The notes under the pieces are model-generated. The model had not been told where the DNA came from. It did no database searches and worked only from the letters and a program-made list of their open reading frames with translations. The position numbers and the translations under genes were made by a program. Positions 24,895 to 35,273 of a stretch of DNA of 43,901 bases are shown here, one piece after another; the stretch's first letter is position 1, and every line of letters begins with the position of its first letter. Source of the stretch: Gemmatimonadota bacterium (lineage in GTDB: Bacteria > Gemmatimonadota > Gemmatimonadetes > Gemmatimonadales > GWC2-71-9); NCBI GenBank assembly GCA_025361465.1, contig JANYAG010000048.1, forward strand, positions 1 to 43,901, read 5' to 3'.

Positions 24895-27146
24895 GGGCGA
24901 CGGCGCTGCAGCGCGATCTCGATGCGGGCGGCCAGGGCGCGCGGGCGGAACGGCTTGGAGATGAAGTCGGTCGCACCGAGGCGCAGCGAGCGCACCTCGT
25001 TGTCCTCATCCCCGCGCGCGGAGACGACGAGGATCGGCAGGTCGGCCGTCTGCGTGCGCGAGCGCAGCTGGGTCAGCACCGTGAAGCCGTCGACATTCGG
25101 CAGGTTCAGGTCGAGGAGCACGATATCGGGATTGTGGCGATCCATCTGCTCGAACGCCTCCGATCCGTCGCGCGCTTCAAAGATCAGGTAGCCCTCGGCC
25201 TCGAGCAGGTCGCGCATCACCCGCCGGAGCTGGTCCTCGTCTTCGACCAGCAACACGGTCGCCTTGGTGCCTTCCCCCGGCGCGTTCGTCTCGACGTGCC
25301 CTTCGTCGACCAGCTCGATGTCCTCAAGCAATTGATCGGTGGACTCCGCCAGCTCCACCACCGGCTCGACCGGCTCGCGCACGGCCGAGCGCCCCTTCCC
25401 CTTGGGCCGCGGACGGTTCTGCGGCAACGCCAGCCCGCGCGTGCGCGCCTGCCCCTCGAGGGGAATGTCCGTGACACGCAGGACTTCATCGACGGAGGTG
25501 TCGCCCTCGATCGCGTGGCGGATCGCGCAATCGAAGAGGGTGCGCATCCCCTCGGACTGGGCCGCCTCGGCCAGTTCGTTGGCCATCGCGTTGGCACCGA
25601 CGAGCCGCTCCAGCTCGACGCTCATCACCAGGATCTCGACGATCGAGAAGCGCCCGCGATAGCCGGTCTGGGTGCACTGGCCACAGCCCACGGGCTTCCA
25701 GAGCGTCGCCTTCTTGGGGATGAACGGCTGGATGCGCGCGGGCAGGTCGGCATGGGCCATCGGCGTGCGGCACACCGGACAGAGCCGCCGCATCAGGCGC
25801 TGCGCCACGACGCCCCGCAAGGAGGCGCCGAGCTTGAACGCCTCCAATCCCATGTCCACGAGGCGGGTCACCGTGCTCGGCGCGTCGTTGGTGTGCAGCG
25901 TCGACAGCACCAGGTGGCCGGTCAGCGACGCCTGAATGGCGATCTGCATCGTCTCGAGGTCGCGGATTTCGCCGACCAGGACGATATCGGGATCCTGCCG
26001 CAGGATGGAGCGGAGCGCGGTCGAAAAGGTGAGCCCCGCCTTTTCGTTGGTCTGCACCTGCACGATGTTCTTGCCAAGCCGGTATTCGACCGGATCTTCC
26101 ACCGTGACGATGTTGATCCCCTCGGCCTGGATCTGCTTGATGCAGGCGTAGAGGGTGGTGGTCTTGCCGGAACCGGTCGGCCCGGTGCAGAGAATCACCC
26201 CTTCCTTGTTCGTCAGCAGTTGCTTGATGACATCGCGGTCGTCCTCGTAGAGACCGAGGGAATCGAGTGACAGCATCGTCTGCTGGGTATTCAGGATGCG
26301 GATGACGACCTTTTCGCCGTGCTGCGCCGGGAGCGTGGAGATGCGCAGGTCGATCGGCGCTTCACCGACGGATACCCGTGCGCGGCCATCCTGCGGCCGC
26401 AGGCGGTCGGCGATGTCGAGCCCGGACATGATCTTGATGCGCGAGATTAGCGGAATGCCGGCCTTGCGCGGGATGGTCATCGCCTGCCGCAGCACGCCAT
26501 CGATGCGGTAGCGCACCAGGACGGCCGCCTCGGCCGATTCGATATGGATATCACTCGCCCGCGACGTGATGCCGTCGTGGAGCAGCACGTCGACCAGCTT
26601 GATGATCGGCCGAGAACTCGCCTCGACCTCAACCGCCGCGACGTCGAGATCCTCGACATCCTCTTCGATCGCCGTGAGATCGACATTCTCCATGCCCACG
26701 AGCAGCTCGGCCACGCTGCCGCGGCGCTCCTTGCCATACAGCTCGTCGAGTTTCGCGCGAATGCGGGGCGGCGAGGCCAGCGAGACCCTGACCTCCCGCC
26801 CGGTGGCAAACGCCAGTGACTGCTCGGCGCCGATATCGAACGGATTGGAGGTGGCCACCTCGAGCAGCGCGTCGCTCACCTGCAGCGGAATCAGCAGGTG
26901 TCGCCGCGCCAGCGATTCCGGCACTGCGTCAAGGGCTGCCTGGGTCGCGGCAGAAAGGTCGGCGACGGGCAGGCGGCATCGCGCCGAGAGGGCGGCGAGG
27001 ATCTCGGCCTCCGGCAGCAGGCGCATGTCGATCACCCGCTCCCAGAGCGAGCCCTTCATGTCGCCTTCAGCACGCAGCGGCTCGAGCGCCCCTTCCGACA
27101 GCAGGGGCGAGATGATCGCAGCAAGCCAGTCGTCGTTATACGTCAT
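24891..27146 (-). CDS. GspE/PilB-type secretion ATPase fused to a C-terminal response-regulator receiver
   Basis: 751 aa. N-terminal MshEN/GspE-N domain (about 1-140), then the ATPase: ASDIHIES (197-204), Walker A GPTGSGKT (322-329), Walker B DPDIVLVGEIRD (385-396), His box HLVLSTLHTN (411-420) and a zinc site Cys456/459 with Cys488/491. After an acidic linker (about 565-627) comes a complete receiver: acidic pocket EDED (635-638), phospho-acceptor Asp679 (VLLDLNLPN), Ser709 and Lys731 (KPFRP). The ATPase would power type IV pilus or type II secretion assembly; the receiver suggests direct control by phosphorylation. No pilin or secretin genes are nearby, so pilB and gspE cannot be separated. 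Confidence 0.93.
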   Translation of the reverse strand: MTYNDDWLAAIISPLLSEGALEPLRAEGDMKGSLWERVIDMRLLPEAEILAALSARCRLPVADLSAATQAALDAVPESLARRHLLIPLQVSDALLEVATSNPFDIGAEQSLAFATGREVRVSLASPPRIRAKLDELYGKERRGSVAELLVGMENVDLTAIEEDVEDLDVAAVEVEASSRPIIKLVDVLLHDGITSRASDIHIESAEAAVLVRYRIDGVLRQAMTIPRKAGIPLISRIKIMSGLDIADRLRPQDGRARVSVGEAPIDLRISTLPAQHGEKVVIRILNTQQTMLSLDSLGLYEDDRDVIKQLLTNKEGVILCTGPTGSGKTTTLYACIKQIQAEGINIVTVEDPVEYRLGKNIVQVQTNEKAGLTFSTALRSILRQDPDIVLVGEIRDLETMQIAIQASLTGHLVLSTLHTNDAPSTVTRLVDMGLEAFKLGASLRGVVAQRLMRRLCPVCRTPMAHADLPARIQPFIPKKATLWKPVGCGQCTQTGYRGRFSIVEILVMSVELERLVGANAMANELAEAAQSEGMRTLFDCAIRHAIEGDTSVDEVLRVTDIPLEGQARTRGLALPQNRPRPKGKGRSAVREPVEPVVELAESTDQLLEDIELVDEGHVETNAPGEGTKATVLLVEDEDQLRRVMRDLLEAEGYLIFEARDGSEAFEQMDRHNPDIVLLDLNLPNVDGFTVLTQLRSRTQTADLPILVVSARGDEDNEVRSLRLGATDFISKPFRPRALAARIEIALQRRRP

Positions 27147-27268
27147 GCATCACCAGCACCACCCAGGGGATCGGGAGCTGTCATCGCCCCATCGCGCCGC
27201 GAAAGGTAGACGGCGAGCGGAGCAGGGGCCAACCTGGTTGCGCGGAGCGGCGCTCGCGGGCACAGGCC

Positions 27269-29278
27269 TCAGAAATAGCGCCACCAGTCCGGGTGCAGGT
27301 CAACAGTGAACGCGACCCGACCAGTCCGGAGCGCGAAGCCGCTCTCCAGTCGGACCAAGCGGCCCCAGAGGTCGAGCCGCAACCCTGCCGCCGCCTCGAT
27401 TCGCCCGGACGCCTGCCAGGGCAGCCCGGGCATCGGTCCGCCCGCGATCGCAGCACCTGCCACCAGGGACAACGCGCTGGGCAGGCGGAGGCGCAGGGGG
27501 TTCGCCAGCGGCGGCATGCCGATCGATACCGGCATCGCCCACGCCAGCTCGGCGCGAGCGCTGCGCCGCCCGCCAATCGACCGATCCGGCACGCCAACCA
27601 GCGATCCCCAGCCACCAAGCACGAACGAGCGATATGCCGGGAGGTCGGCCGTGCCGGCACCAAGATCGGCCTGGAAGACCAGCGCGTCGTGGCCGATCGG
27701 CAGGGTTCCCTGCCCCCCGATGGTCGCGCGACCCCACGACGACCCCGCGCGCCCGCCGTCAACGCCGACCGCCCACCCGTCGCCGGCGGCGTTGCGATGC
27801 CAGAACGCGAGACGACCGACCGTCGCAGCACCGACACCCAGCGCGGGATTGGGCCGCATCGTCCCGTCGAGTGCGACGAACGCCGCGGCGACCGAGCGTG
27901 ACCACTCGCGTCCCGCCTCCAGCGTGAGATTGCCGCCCGACAGCGTGGTGGCCAGCCGCACCCCGGCGTGTTCGATGAGGGTGTAGTCGCCGTGATCGCG
28001 ACCAGCGAACACCGTGGCGAGCGAGTTGACCATGCTGCTGATCACCGGCACATCGCCCACGTCCTGGATCACCCGGCCCGCAGAGAGCGTGATCGTCCCC
28101 TGGCGGTAGGCGCGCGTGAGCTCGACCTGTCCCACCACGCGATGATCCGACAACCCGATGCCGGCCTGACCGCGCGCGGTCACGGCCGCGCCAAGCGCCA
28201 GTCGGAGGCCAAAGCCGGGGGTGACGCCCTCGACACGATTGATGCGGAGGAAGTCGCCGAGACCGCGACCGAAGAAGCGCAGCCCCGGCAATCCGTCGAG
28301 AGAGCGGCCGAGGGCAAGGCGAGCGTCGCGCTGTGCCCGCTCGATGTCGGCGTCGTTCGCCGGCATGGTGGTGAGCAACCCGGCAAGTGGCCCATCCCAG
28401 GTGGCGCCGGGCGCCGGGCGACGCAGGCCGTCGATGGGCGCCCCCGTGAAACGATCGAACGGCGGCAAGGCGTCCTGCGCGTAGTCGTCGATTTCCCAGT
28501 CGCCGCGAATGACGGTCTGCCACGGCAGCTCGAGCAGCGGGCTCCCGCGCCGGATGGCGATCGACTGTCGCCACGGCAGCCAGCGGGCGCCTTCGCGCAG
28601 CGAATTCTCGAGGGTGACGGTGAGGTCGGCGACGGTCGCGTCGCGATACGAGGCCGGCGTAAAGGTGAAGCGGAAGCGCACCAGCGCCGCGCGATCGACA
28701 TCGAGGTAGAGCGTGCCGACGACGCCCGCTGCGTTGGCGTCGGCCGGCCGCACCGACACGGCCACCACGCGCACGCGGTCCCGGGCCGTGGCGATCACGA
28801 TGGTGTCGCCAATCGCGAAGCGATAATGCTCCAGCCCGGGCACGGAAAGCGGGTGGATGAGATCACGCACCTCGTCGCCGTCGCCGATCCGGATGGTGCC
28901 GCCGAAGTCGTTGGCGACGATGCCGAGATGGTCGCGGTGATACCGCATGGTGTTGGGAAGGAACGAGGTGTCGCGCCAGGCGACGATCACCTGCTTGGTG
29001 CGGCCCGGCCAGGCGCCGAAGACGTCCACGCGCAGTTCGTCGGCGCGCAGGACGCGCTCGATCTGGTTGGGCGCATCGCCGGTGAGGGAGGTGAAGCGCA
29101 CGATGCCGTGCGCACGGGCATGCCAGTTGGTGAAGGCCGAGTCGGCATCGCGCGACGATCGCTGCGCAGCGGCCCGGCGCACCAGGTCGATGCTGGTCCC
29201 CGGTGCCCACTGCTGTGCCGCAACCGGCCGCGCCGCCACCAGCAGGGCGCCCAGCGTCATGCCTGCCACCCACCGCAT
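27269..29278 (-). CDS. Large outer-membrane beta-barrel protein, function unknown (669 aa)
   Basis: Signal peptide MRWVAGMTLGALLVAARP...AAQ (first 22 residues). The N-terminal half is a soluble, beta-rich domain resembling periplasmic modules of Bacteroidota/Gemmatimonadota surface proteins; the C-terminal 330 residues consist of alternating amphipathic strands and end in DWWRYF, an aromatic beta-signal for the BAM machinery. The ATG at 29278 was chosen because GGGGAGG precedes it; the longer open frame upstream overlaps the divergent lipoprotein and trpE genes. Lies 122 bp upstream of the ATPase-receiver gene on the same strand; that gap shows no clear feature. Confidence 0.8.
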   Translation of the reverse strand: MRWVAGMTLGALLVAARPVAAQQWAPGTSIDLVRRAAAQRSSRDADSAFTNWHARAHGIVRFTSLTGDAPNQIERVLRADELRVDVFGAWPGRTKQVIVAWRDTSFLPNTMRYHRDHLGIVANDFGGTIRIGDGDEVRDLIHPLSVPGLEHYRFAIGDTIVIATARDRVRVVAVSVRPADANAAGVVGTLYLDVDRAALVRFRFTFTPASYRDATVADLTVTLENSLREGARWLPWRQSIAIRRGSPLLELPWQTVIRGDWEIDDYAQDALPPFDRFTGAPIDGLRRPAPGATWDGPLAGLLTTMPANDADIERAQRDARLALGRSLDGLPGLRFFGRGLGDFLRINRVEGVTPGFGLRLALGAAVTARGQAGIGLSDHRVVGQVELTRAYRQGTITLSAGRVIQDVGDVPVISSMVNSLATVFAGRDHGDYTLIEHAGVRLATTLSGGNLTLEAGREWSRSVAAAFVALDGTMRPNPALGVGAATVGRLAFWHRNAAGDGWAVGVDGGRAGSSWGRATIGGQGTLPIGHDALVFQADLGAGTADLPAYRSFVLGGWGSLVGVPDRSIGGRRSARAELAWAMPVSIGMPPLANPLRLRLPSALSLVAGAAIAGGPMPGLPWQASGRIEAAAGLRLDLWGRLVRLESGFALRTGRVAFTVDLHPDWWRYF

Positions 29279-29401
29279 TCCAGACGCCTCCCCGAGCATG
29301 CCTGCAAGATGATCGGACGCCGCACGCAGCCGCCACACCCGGCACCGCACCATCCCCTTAGATTCGTCCCCTGAGCCCGGCATCACCGGTCCCCGATCAT
29401 T

Positions 29402-30010
29402 GTGAGCGTCGTGACCACTTTCCTGCGCCCGTTCGCCGCCCTGTCGCTCGCTCTCGTGACGACCACGGCGTGCCATCGCAACACCCTGATCGATCCGGGC
29501 GGGCCGCTGCCGGGGGCGACCCTGTATCGCAATCCGCCACTGGCGGTGGATCGCGTCTGGTTGGCCGAACTCGCCGGAACCACCCCGTCGGATACCACCG
29601 TCACCTTCGCGGCGAACTCCGGCCGGACCATCATCATGCGGCATGGCCCCCCCGACAACGCGATCTTCGCCATCATCGAGTTCGGACCCGGCGCCCTGAA
29701 GCCGCAGTCGGGTGCGATGGCGCAGGTGATCCTGCGCCCGGTGCCCGGCCGGGCCGGCGTCGAAGTGCTTACCCCCGACGTGTTCGGTGCCGGGGCCCGT
29801 GTCACGCTCTCCTATGCGGTCCACTTCCAGGCGCCCAGCAGTGCGCTGGCCAAGTTCGGCAGTGCCGGACGCTTTGAGGGGATGCTCGCGGCGGCGCGCA
29901 CACTGCCCGATGGCCGGCTCCAGTTCCTGAAGACCGATCGGCCCGCGGCCGACATGGTGCGGTTCGCCATCGATGCCTCGGCCATCTACCTCCTCGCCAC
30001 GCCCCGATGA
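29402..30010 (+). CDS. Putative lipoprotein of unknown function
   Basis: 202 aa starting with GTG at 29402 (a GTG at 29411 is an alternative). A hydrophobic leader (FLRPFAALSLALV) ends at TTTAC, a lipobox-like site with Cys24, although the -3 position is Thr rather than the preferred Leu. The mature domain is mainly beta with NSGRTIIMRHGPPDNAIFAI, then EFGPGAL. The stop overlaps the trpE ATG (ATGA). A TAGATTCG motif at 29359 might be its -10. No family recognised. Confidence 0.72.
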   Translation: MSVVTTFLRPFAALSLALVTTTACHRNTLIDPGGPLPGATLYRNPPLAVDRVWLAELAGTTPSDTTVTFAANSGRTIIMRHGPPDNAIFAIIEFGPGALKPQSGAMAQVILRPVPGRAGVEVLTPDVFGAGARVTLSYAVHFQAPSSALAKFGSAGRFEGMLAAARTLPDGRLQFLKTDRPAADMVRFAIDASAIYLLATPR

Positions 30011-31503
30011 GCGACACCTTCCAGCGGTGTCGCGACGCTGCCCGGCAGGGATGCACCCGGGTCCCGCTGACGCGCGAAGTCGTGCTCGACGGCGACACGC
30101 CGGTCTCCGCATTCGCCAAGCTGCATCGCGGCGCCTACGGCTTCCTGCTCGAATCGCTCGAGGGCGGCGAGCGCTGGGCCCGCTACTCGTTCCTCGCCAC
30201 CGAACCGGCCGCGGTGTATCGCTACCACGGCCGCCGGGTCCAGCGACTCCTGGACGATGGGTCGTGGATGGGGAAGGAACACCAGGAGGCGCCCCTCGCT
30301 CACTTGGCCGAGCTGCTGCGCACCGATCGCTCGCTGGAAGTCGCCGGCTTGCCCCCGTTCACCGGGGGCGCGGTCGGCTTCTGGGGGTACGATGTGGTGC
30401 GGACGATCGAATCGCTCCCCCATGCCCCCCGCGACGATCGCGCGCTACCCGATGCGGTGGTGATGGTGGTGGACACCCTGCTGGTGCTCGACAACCTCTT
30501 CCATCGTGCCACCGTCATCGCCAACGTCACGGTGTCACCCGACCTCACCGACGGCGAACTCGTTCGGCGGATCGCCGCGGCCGAAGCGCAGATGGCGAGC
30601 TGGCTCGCGCGGCTGGCTGCGCCGAACACCCTGACTCCGCTGGCGCTGAAGCCGGGCGTGCGCGTCGCGGCGGCCACCTCGCCGTACGCCGATGCGCGCT
30701 TCCGCGCCGATGTCGATCGCTGCAAGGCGTACATCGCCGCCGGCGATGCCTTCCAGATCGTGCTGTCGCGACGGCTCGACGTGCGACCCGCGCCGGATCC
30801 GTTCCTGACCTATCGCTGGCTGCGCGCCCTCAACCCGGCGCCGTACTGCTATTTCCTCCGGCTCGGCGACCTCACCATCGCCGGCGCCTCACCCGAGGTG
30901 CTGGTGCGGGTCGTCCACGACGAAATCACCCTGCGGCCGATCGCCGGAACCCGACCGCGCGGAATGACGCCCGAGGCGGATGCCGCACACGAGGCCTCGC
31001 TGCGCGCCGATCCCAAGGAAGTGGCCGAGCACCTGATGCTGGTGGACCTGGGCCGGAATGATGTCGGTCGCGTGGCGGAATACGGGTCGGTGCGCGTGGT
31101 GGAGCAGATGGTGGTGGAGCGCTACTCCCACGTGATGCACCTGGTGAGCGAAGTGCGCGGACAGTTGCGCGCCGGACTCGACGCCCTCGATGCCCTCGCC
31201 GCGGCCTTCCCGGCCGGGACGGTGAGCGGCGCCCCCAAGGTGCGCGCCATGCAGATCATCGATGAACTCGAGCCGACGCGGCGCGGTCCCTACGCCGGTG
31301 CGGTCGGATACGTCGGCTTCGGCGCGCGCACGCTCGACACCGCGATCGCGATCCGCACGGTGGTTTTTTCGGGCGACACGGCCAGCGTGCAGGCCGGCGC
31401 GGGACTGGTGACCGATTCGGTGCCCGACACGGAGTTCAAGGAAACGGCGGCGAAGGCGGGGGCGGTGCTGGCGGCGCTGGGGCGAGCTATCGCCCATCGA
31501 TGA
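30007..31503 (+). CDS. trpE: Anthranilate synthase component I TrpE
   Basis: 498 aa. Converts chorismate (with ammonia from TrpG) to anthranilate, the first step of tryptophan synthesis. The N-terminal LLESLEGGERWARYSF contains the LLES feedback site for tryptophan. The chorismate-binding core shows IAGTRPRG, LMLVDLGRNDVGRVA and FPAGTVSGAPKVRAMQII, then GPYAGAVGYVGF. Other trp genes are not in the window, so the amidotransferase partner must lie elsewhere. The ATG is coupled to the lipoprotein gene. PabB is the alternative, but the LLES motif and length favour TrpE. Confidence 0.95.
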   Translation: MSDTFQRCRDAARQGCTRVPLTREVVLDGDTPVSAFAKLHRGAYGFLLESLEGGERWARYSFLATEPAAVYRYHGRRVQRLLDDGSWMGKEHQEAPLAHLAELLRTDRSLEVAGLPPFTGGAVGFWGYDVVRTIESLPHAPRDDRALPDAVVMVVDTLLVLDNLFHRATVIANVTVSPDLTDGELVRRIAAAEAQMASWLARLAAPNTLTPLALKPGVRVAAATSPYADARFRADVDRCKAYIAAGDAFQIVLSRRLDVRPAPDPFLTYRWLRALNPAPYCYFLRLGDLTIAGASPEVLVRVVHDEITLRPIAGTRPRGMTPEADAAHEASLRADPKEVAEHLMLVDLGRNDVGRVAEYGSVRVVEQMVVERYSHVMHLVSEVRGQLRAGLDALDALAAAFPAGTVSGAPKVRAMQIIDELEPTRRGPYAGAVGYVGFGARTLDTAIAIRTVVFSGDTASVQAGAGLVTDSVPDTEFKETAAKAGAVLAALGRAIAHR

Positions 31504-31523
31504 TCGAGATTTCACGGAGTCGC

Positions 31524-31602
31524 CCTGAGCGAAGCGAAGGGTTTGCGTGGTCGAGCTTCACCGAAGACCCGCCACGCGAATCCTTCGCTTCGCTCAGGAT
31601 GA
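31524..31602. repeat. REP-like inverted repeat between trpE and maf
   Basis: Two 27-nt arms (31524-31550 and 31572-31598) are inverted copies differing at two positions, with a 21-nt centre. Each arm contains CCTGAGCGAAGCGAAGG or its complement. The right arm extends to a 22-nt block (31581-31602) identical to a copy at 40382-40403. Located between convergent genes, it could fold into a long hairpin and act as a terminator; its recurrence suggests a dispersed repeat family. Confidence 0.75.
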
Positions 31603-32196
31603 CCCTTGCCGAGGACTACTCAGCTCGCATCTCGCAAACCGATACGGAAACCCCGCCTCCTCCAGCAGCTGCAGCACCAGCCTCACCGGCAGCCCCATCA
31701 CCCCGAAGAAATCGCCGTCGATCCGTTCCACCAGCGCAGCGCCCCAGCCCTGGATGCCATACGCCCCCGCCTTGTCGAGCGGCTCGCCCGTGGCGATGTA
31801 GTCGCGCAGGAAGTCTTCGCTGCACGGACGGAACGTGACGCGGGTTTCGTCGATGGCGACCCGCTCGACCGCATCGGCGATCAGGCAGATGGCGGTGACC
31901 ACGGTGTGGGTGCGCCCCTGCAGCGCCGTCAGCATGCGGAGCGCGTCGGCGTCGTCCACCGGTTTCTCGAGCAGCTGGTCGTCGAGTACCACGGTGGTGT
32001 CGGCACCGAGCACCAGTCGCCCCGGCACCGCGCGCGCCTTGTCGCGTGCAAGCCGACGCGTGTAGGCCCGCGGGTCCTCGCCCGGCATGGGCGTCTCCAG
32101 CACGTCGGCGGCGCTCACCAGCAGCGGGATGCCGAGCATCTCGAGCAGTTGCCGCCGGCGCGGTGAGGCGGACGCAAGCACCAGGGCGGGCATCAT
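31594..32196 (-). CDS. maf: Maf-family nucleotide pyrophosphatase
   Basis: 200 aa. Maf proteins hydrolyse dTTP/UTP or modified nucleotides to monophosphates. Signature [18 protein letters not shown] at the N-terminus, with R-D-K-A-R-A and [18 protein letters not shown], and [27 protein letters not shown] at the C-terminal half. The first ATG (32196) overlaps the dtd stop (ATGA); the second (32193) is also possible. The last residues (SSPRQGSS) and the stop run into a REP-like repeat, which may have changed the original end. Confidence 0.92.
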   Translation of the reverse strand: MMPALVLASASPRRRQLLEMLGIPLLVSAADVLETPMPGEDPRAYTRRLARDKARAVPGRLVLGADTTVVLDDQLLEKPVDDADALRMLTALQGRTHTVVTAICLIADAVERVAIDETRVTFRPCSEDFLRDYIATGEPLDKAGAYGIQGWGAALVERIDGDFFGVMGLPVRLVLQLLEEAGFPYRFARCELSSPRQGSS

Positions 32197-32639
32197 GCCG
32201 CGTTCCGCTCGAGCTGGAGGGTGACCGGCCCGTCATTGGTGAGCGTCACCTGCATGTCGGCCCCGAACTCGCCGGAGGCGACCGTGGCGCCGCGAGCCGT
32301 GAGGGCGGCGAGGAAGGCTTCATAGAGGGGAATCGCAATTTCCGGCCGCGCCGCGTCGATGAACGAGGGCCGCCGCCCCTTGGCGGTGTCGCCGTAGAGG
32401 GTGAACTGCGAGATGACCAGGATCGCCCCGCCCACCGCCGCGAGATCGAGGTTCATCTTCCCCTCGGCATCGCTGAAGAGCCGCAGTCCGACAATCTTGT
32501 CGGCCAGCCACTGCACTTCGGCCTCGGTGTCCGCCGCCGTAAACCCCACCAGGACCATGACGCCACGACCGATCGCTCCCCGAGTCTCCCCGTGGATCGT
32601 GACCTTGGCTTCCGACACTCGCTGCAGGATGACGCGCAT
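32193..32639 (-). CDS. dtd: D-aminoacyl-tRNA deacylase Dtd
   Basis: 148 aa, family length. Dtd hydrolyses D-amino acids and glycine mischarged on tRNA. The two diagnostic motifs are [17 protein letters not shown] and the Gly-cis-Pro-type [11 protein letters not shown] near the C-terminus; the start [15 protein letters not shown] is classical. Coupled to maf by ATGA. The ATG at 32639 was chosen on the conserved N-terminus; the 120-bp gap to the divergent gene holds both promoters. Confidence 0.96.
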   Translation of the reverse strand: MRVILQRVSEAKVTIHGETRGAIGRGVMVLVGFTAADTEAEVQWLADKIVGLRLFSDAEGKMNLDLAAVGGAILVISQFTLYGDTAKGRRPSFIDAARPEIAIPLYEAFLAALTARGATVASGEFGADMQVTLTNDGPVTLQLERNAA

Positions 32640-32759
32640 GGCCGAAGAAGGTAATCGCGGCAGGCGGGTGTGGCCGAGCGTCGCGCGGTCCCGAAGATGG
32701 TTGAGGGAGCGTTGATACCGCCCGGCGATCCTTCCGCCTCCCCCTGTCGGAGGCGGTGC

Positions 32760-33356
32760 ATGCGTACCCTGTGGATGTCCCTGCTGCTCCTTGTCCCCCT
32801 GCACCCCGCGGCTGCGCAATGGCGCCTCACGGTGCTCCACGGCACCGCCGCGGTGTCCGGTTACTCACGTGATGAGAGCAGCCCCGATCACCCGTCCTTT
32901 CTTCCCGACCGTCCGACCAGCGACATCGTCGCCATCGGTCGCGACCTCGGGCACGGTCGCCTCACCGTCGAGCTGCGGCGGACCAGCGCTGATCTCACCC
33001 TGCGGGGCCCGGGCACCGCGATCGTCACCCGCGGTGCGCTGCACGCCTGGGGCGCGGGCGTCGAAGGCGCACGACGCCTCGCCGGCGTGGCCGGCCGACC
33101 CACACTGCACGCCGGACTCGGCCTGCTGGTGGAGCGCTGGGACTTTGCCGTCGACGCCAACGGCGCCCGCTGGCGCGTGGCCGGGCGCGGCGCCCTCGAG
33201 GTGGGATTGCCGATTACCAGACGATGGCAGGGCGTCGTGCGTGGCGAGGTGACGGCCAGTCCGTCGGTCTTTGCGGCGGAGGAGCTGCCGGGAGGCTACG
33301 TCAGAAGACTGGGGTGGCGACGCGGGATGGAGATCGGCGTGGGGTGGAGATGGTAG
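32760..33356 (+). CDS. Small exported, probably outer-membrane protein (198 aa)
   Basis: Starts at ATG 32760 after GGAGG, with signal peptide [20 protein letters not shown]. The mature part is rich in alternating strands ([15 protein letters not shown], then [27 protein letters not shown]) and ends with an aromatic residue (GVGWRW), consistent with a small beta-barrel. No family recognised. The frame is open upstream, but that part lacks a ribosome site. Confidence 0.7.
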   Translation: MRTLWMSLLLLVPLHPAAAQWRLTVLHGTAAVSGYSRDESSPDHPSFLPDRPTSDIVAIGRDLGHGRLTVELRRTSADLTLRGPGTAIVTRGALHAWGAGVEGARRLAGVAGRPTLHAGLGLLVERWDFAVDANGARWRVAGRGALEVGLPITRRWQGVVRGEVTASPSVFAAEELPGGYVRRLGWRRGMEIGVGWRW

Positions 33357-33360
33357 GATT

Positions 33361-33388
33361 GAGAAGGGAGAAGGGAGAAGGGAGAAGC
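33361..33388 (+). repeat. Tandem heptamer repeat, four copies
   Basis: Four copies of GAGAAGG (the last reads GAGAAGC) follow directly after the stop of the small exported gene. A GGAGAAG in the last unit (33381-33387) can pair with CTTCTCC at 33408-33414, beside the glmS stop, so the array may also form a hairpin between the convergent genes. A related array (GAGAAGC) lies at 40319. Confidence 0.8.
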
Positions 33389-33416
33389 GGGAGGTCCCAC
33401 ACTCTCTCTTCTCCTG

Positions 33417-35243
<1,827 letters not shown>

Positions 35244-35273
35244 TCCTGCCTCGTTCGTTGTGCCCGGCGGCGT

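Noticed and set aside
27269-30112. A 947-aa version of the outer-membrane protein
   Set aside because: The first 278 residues overlap divergent genes and are Arg/Gly-rich; a signal peptide and ribosome site mark the ATG at 29278.
35244-35273. A glmS ribozyme upstream of glmS
   Set aside because: Only 30 bp separate glmM from glmS, too short for the ribozyme.
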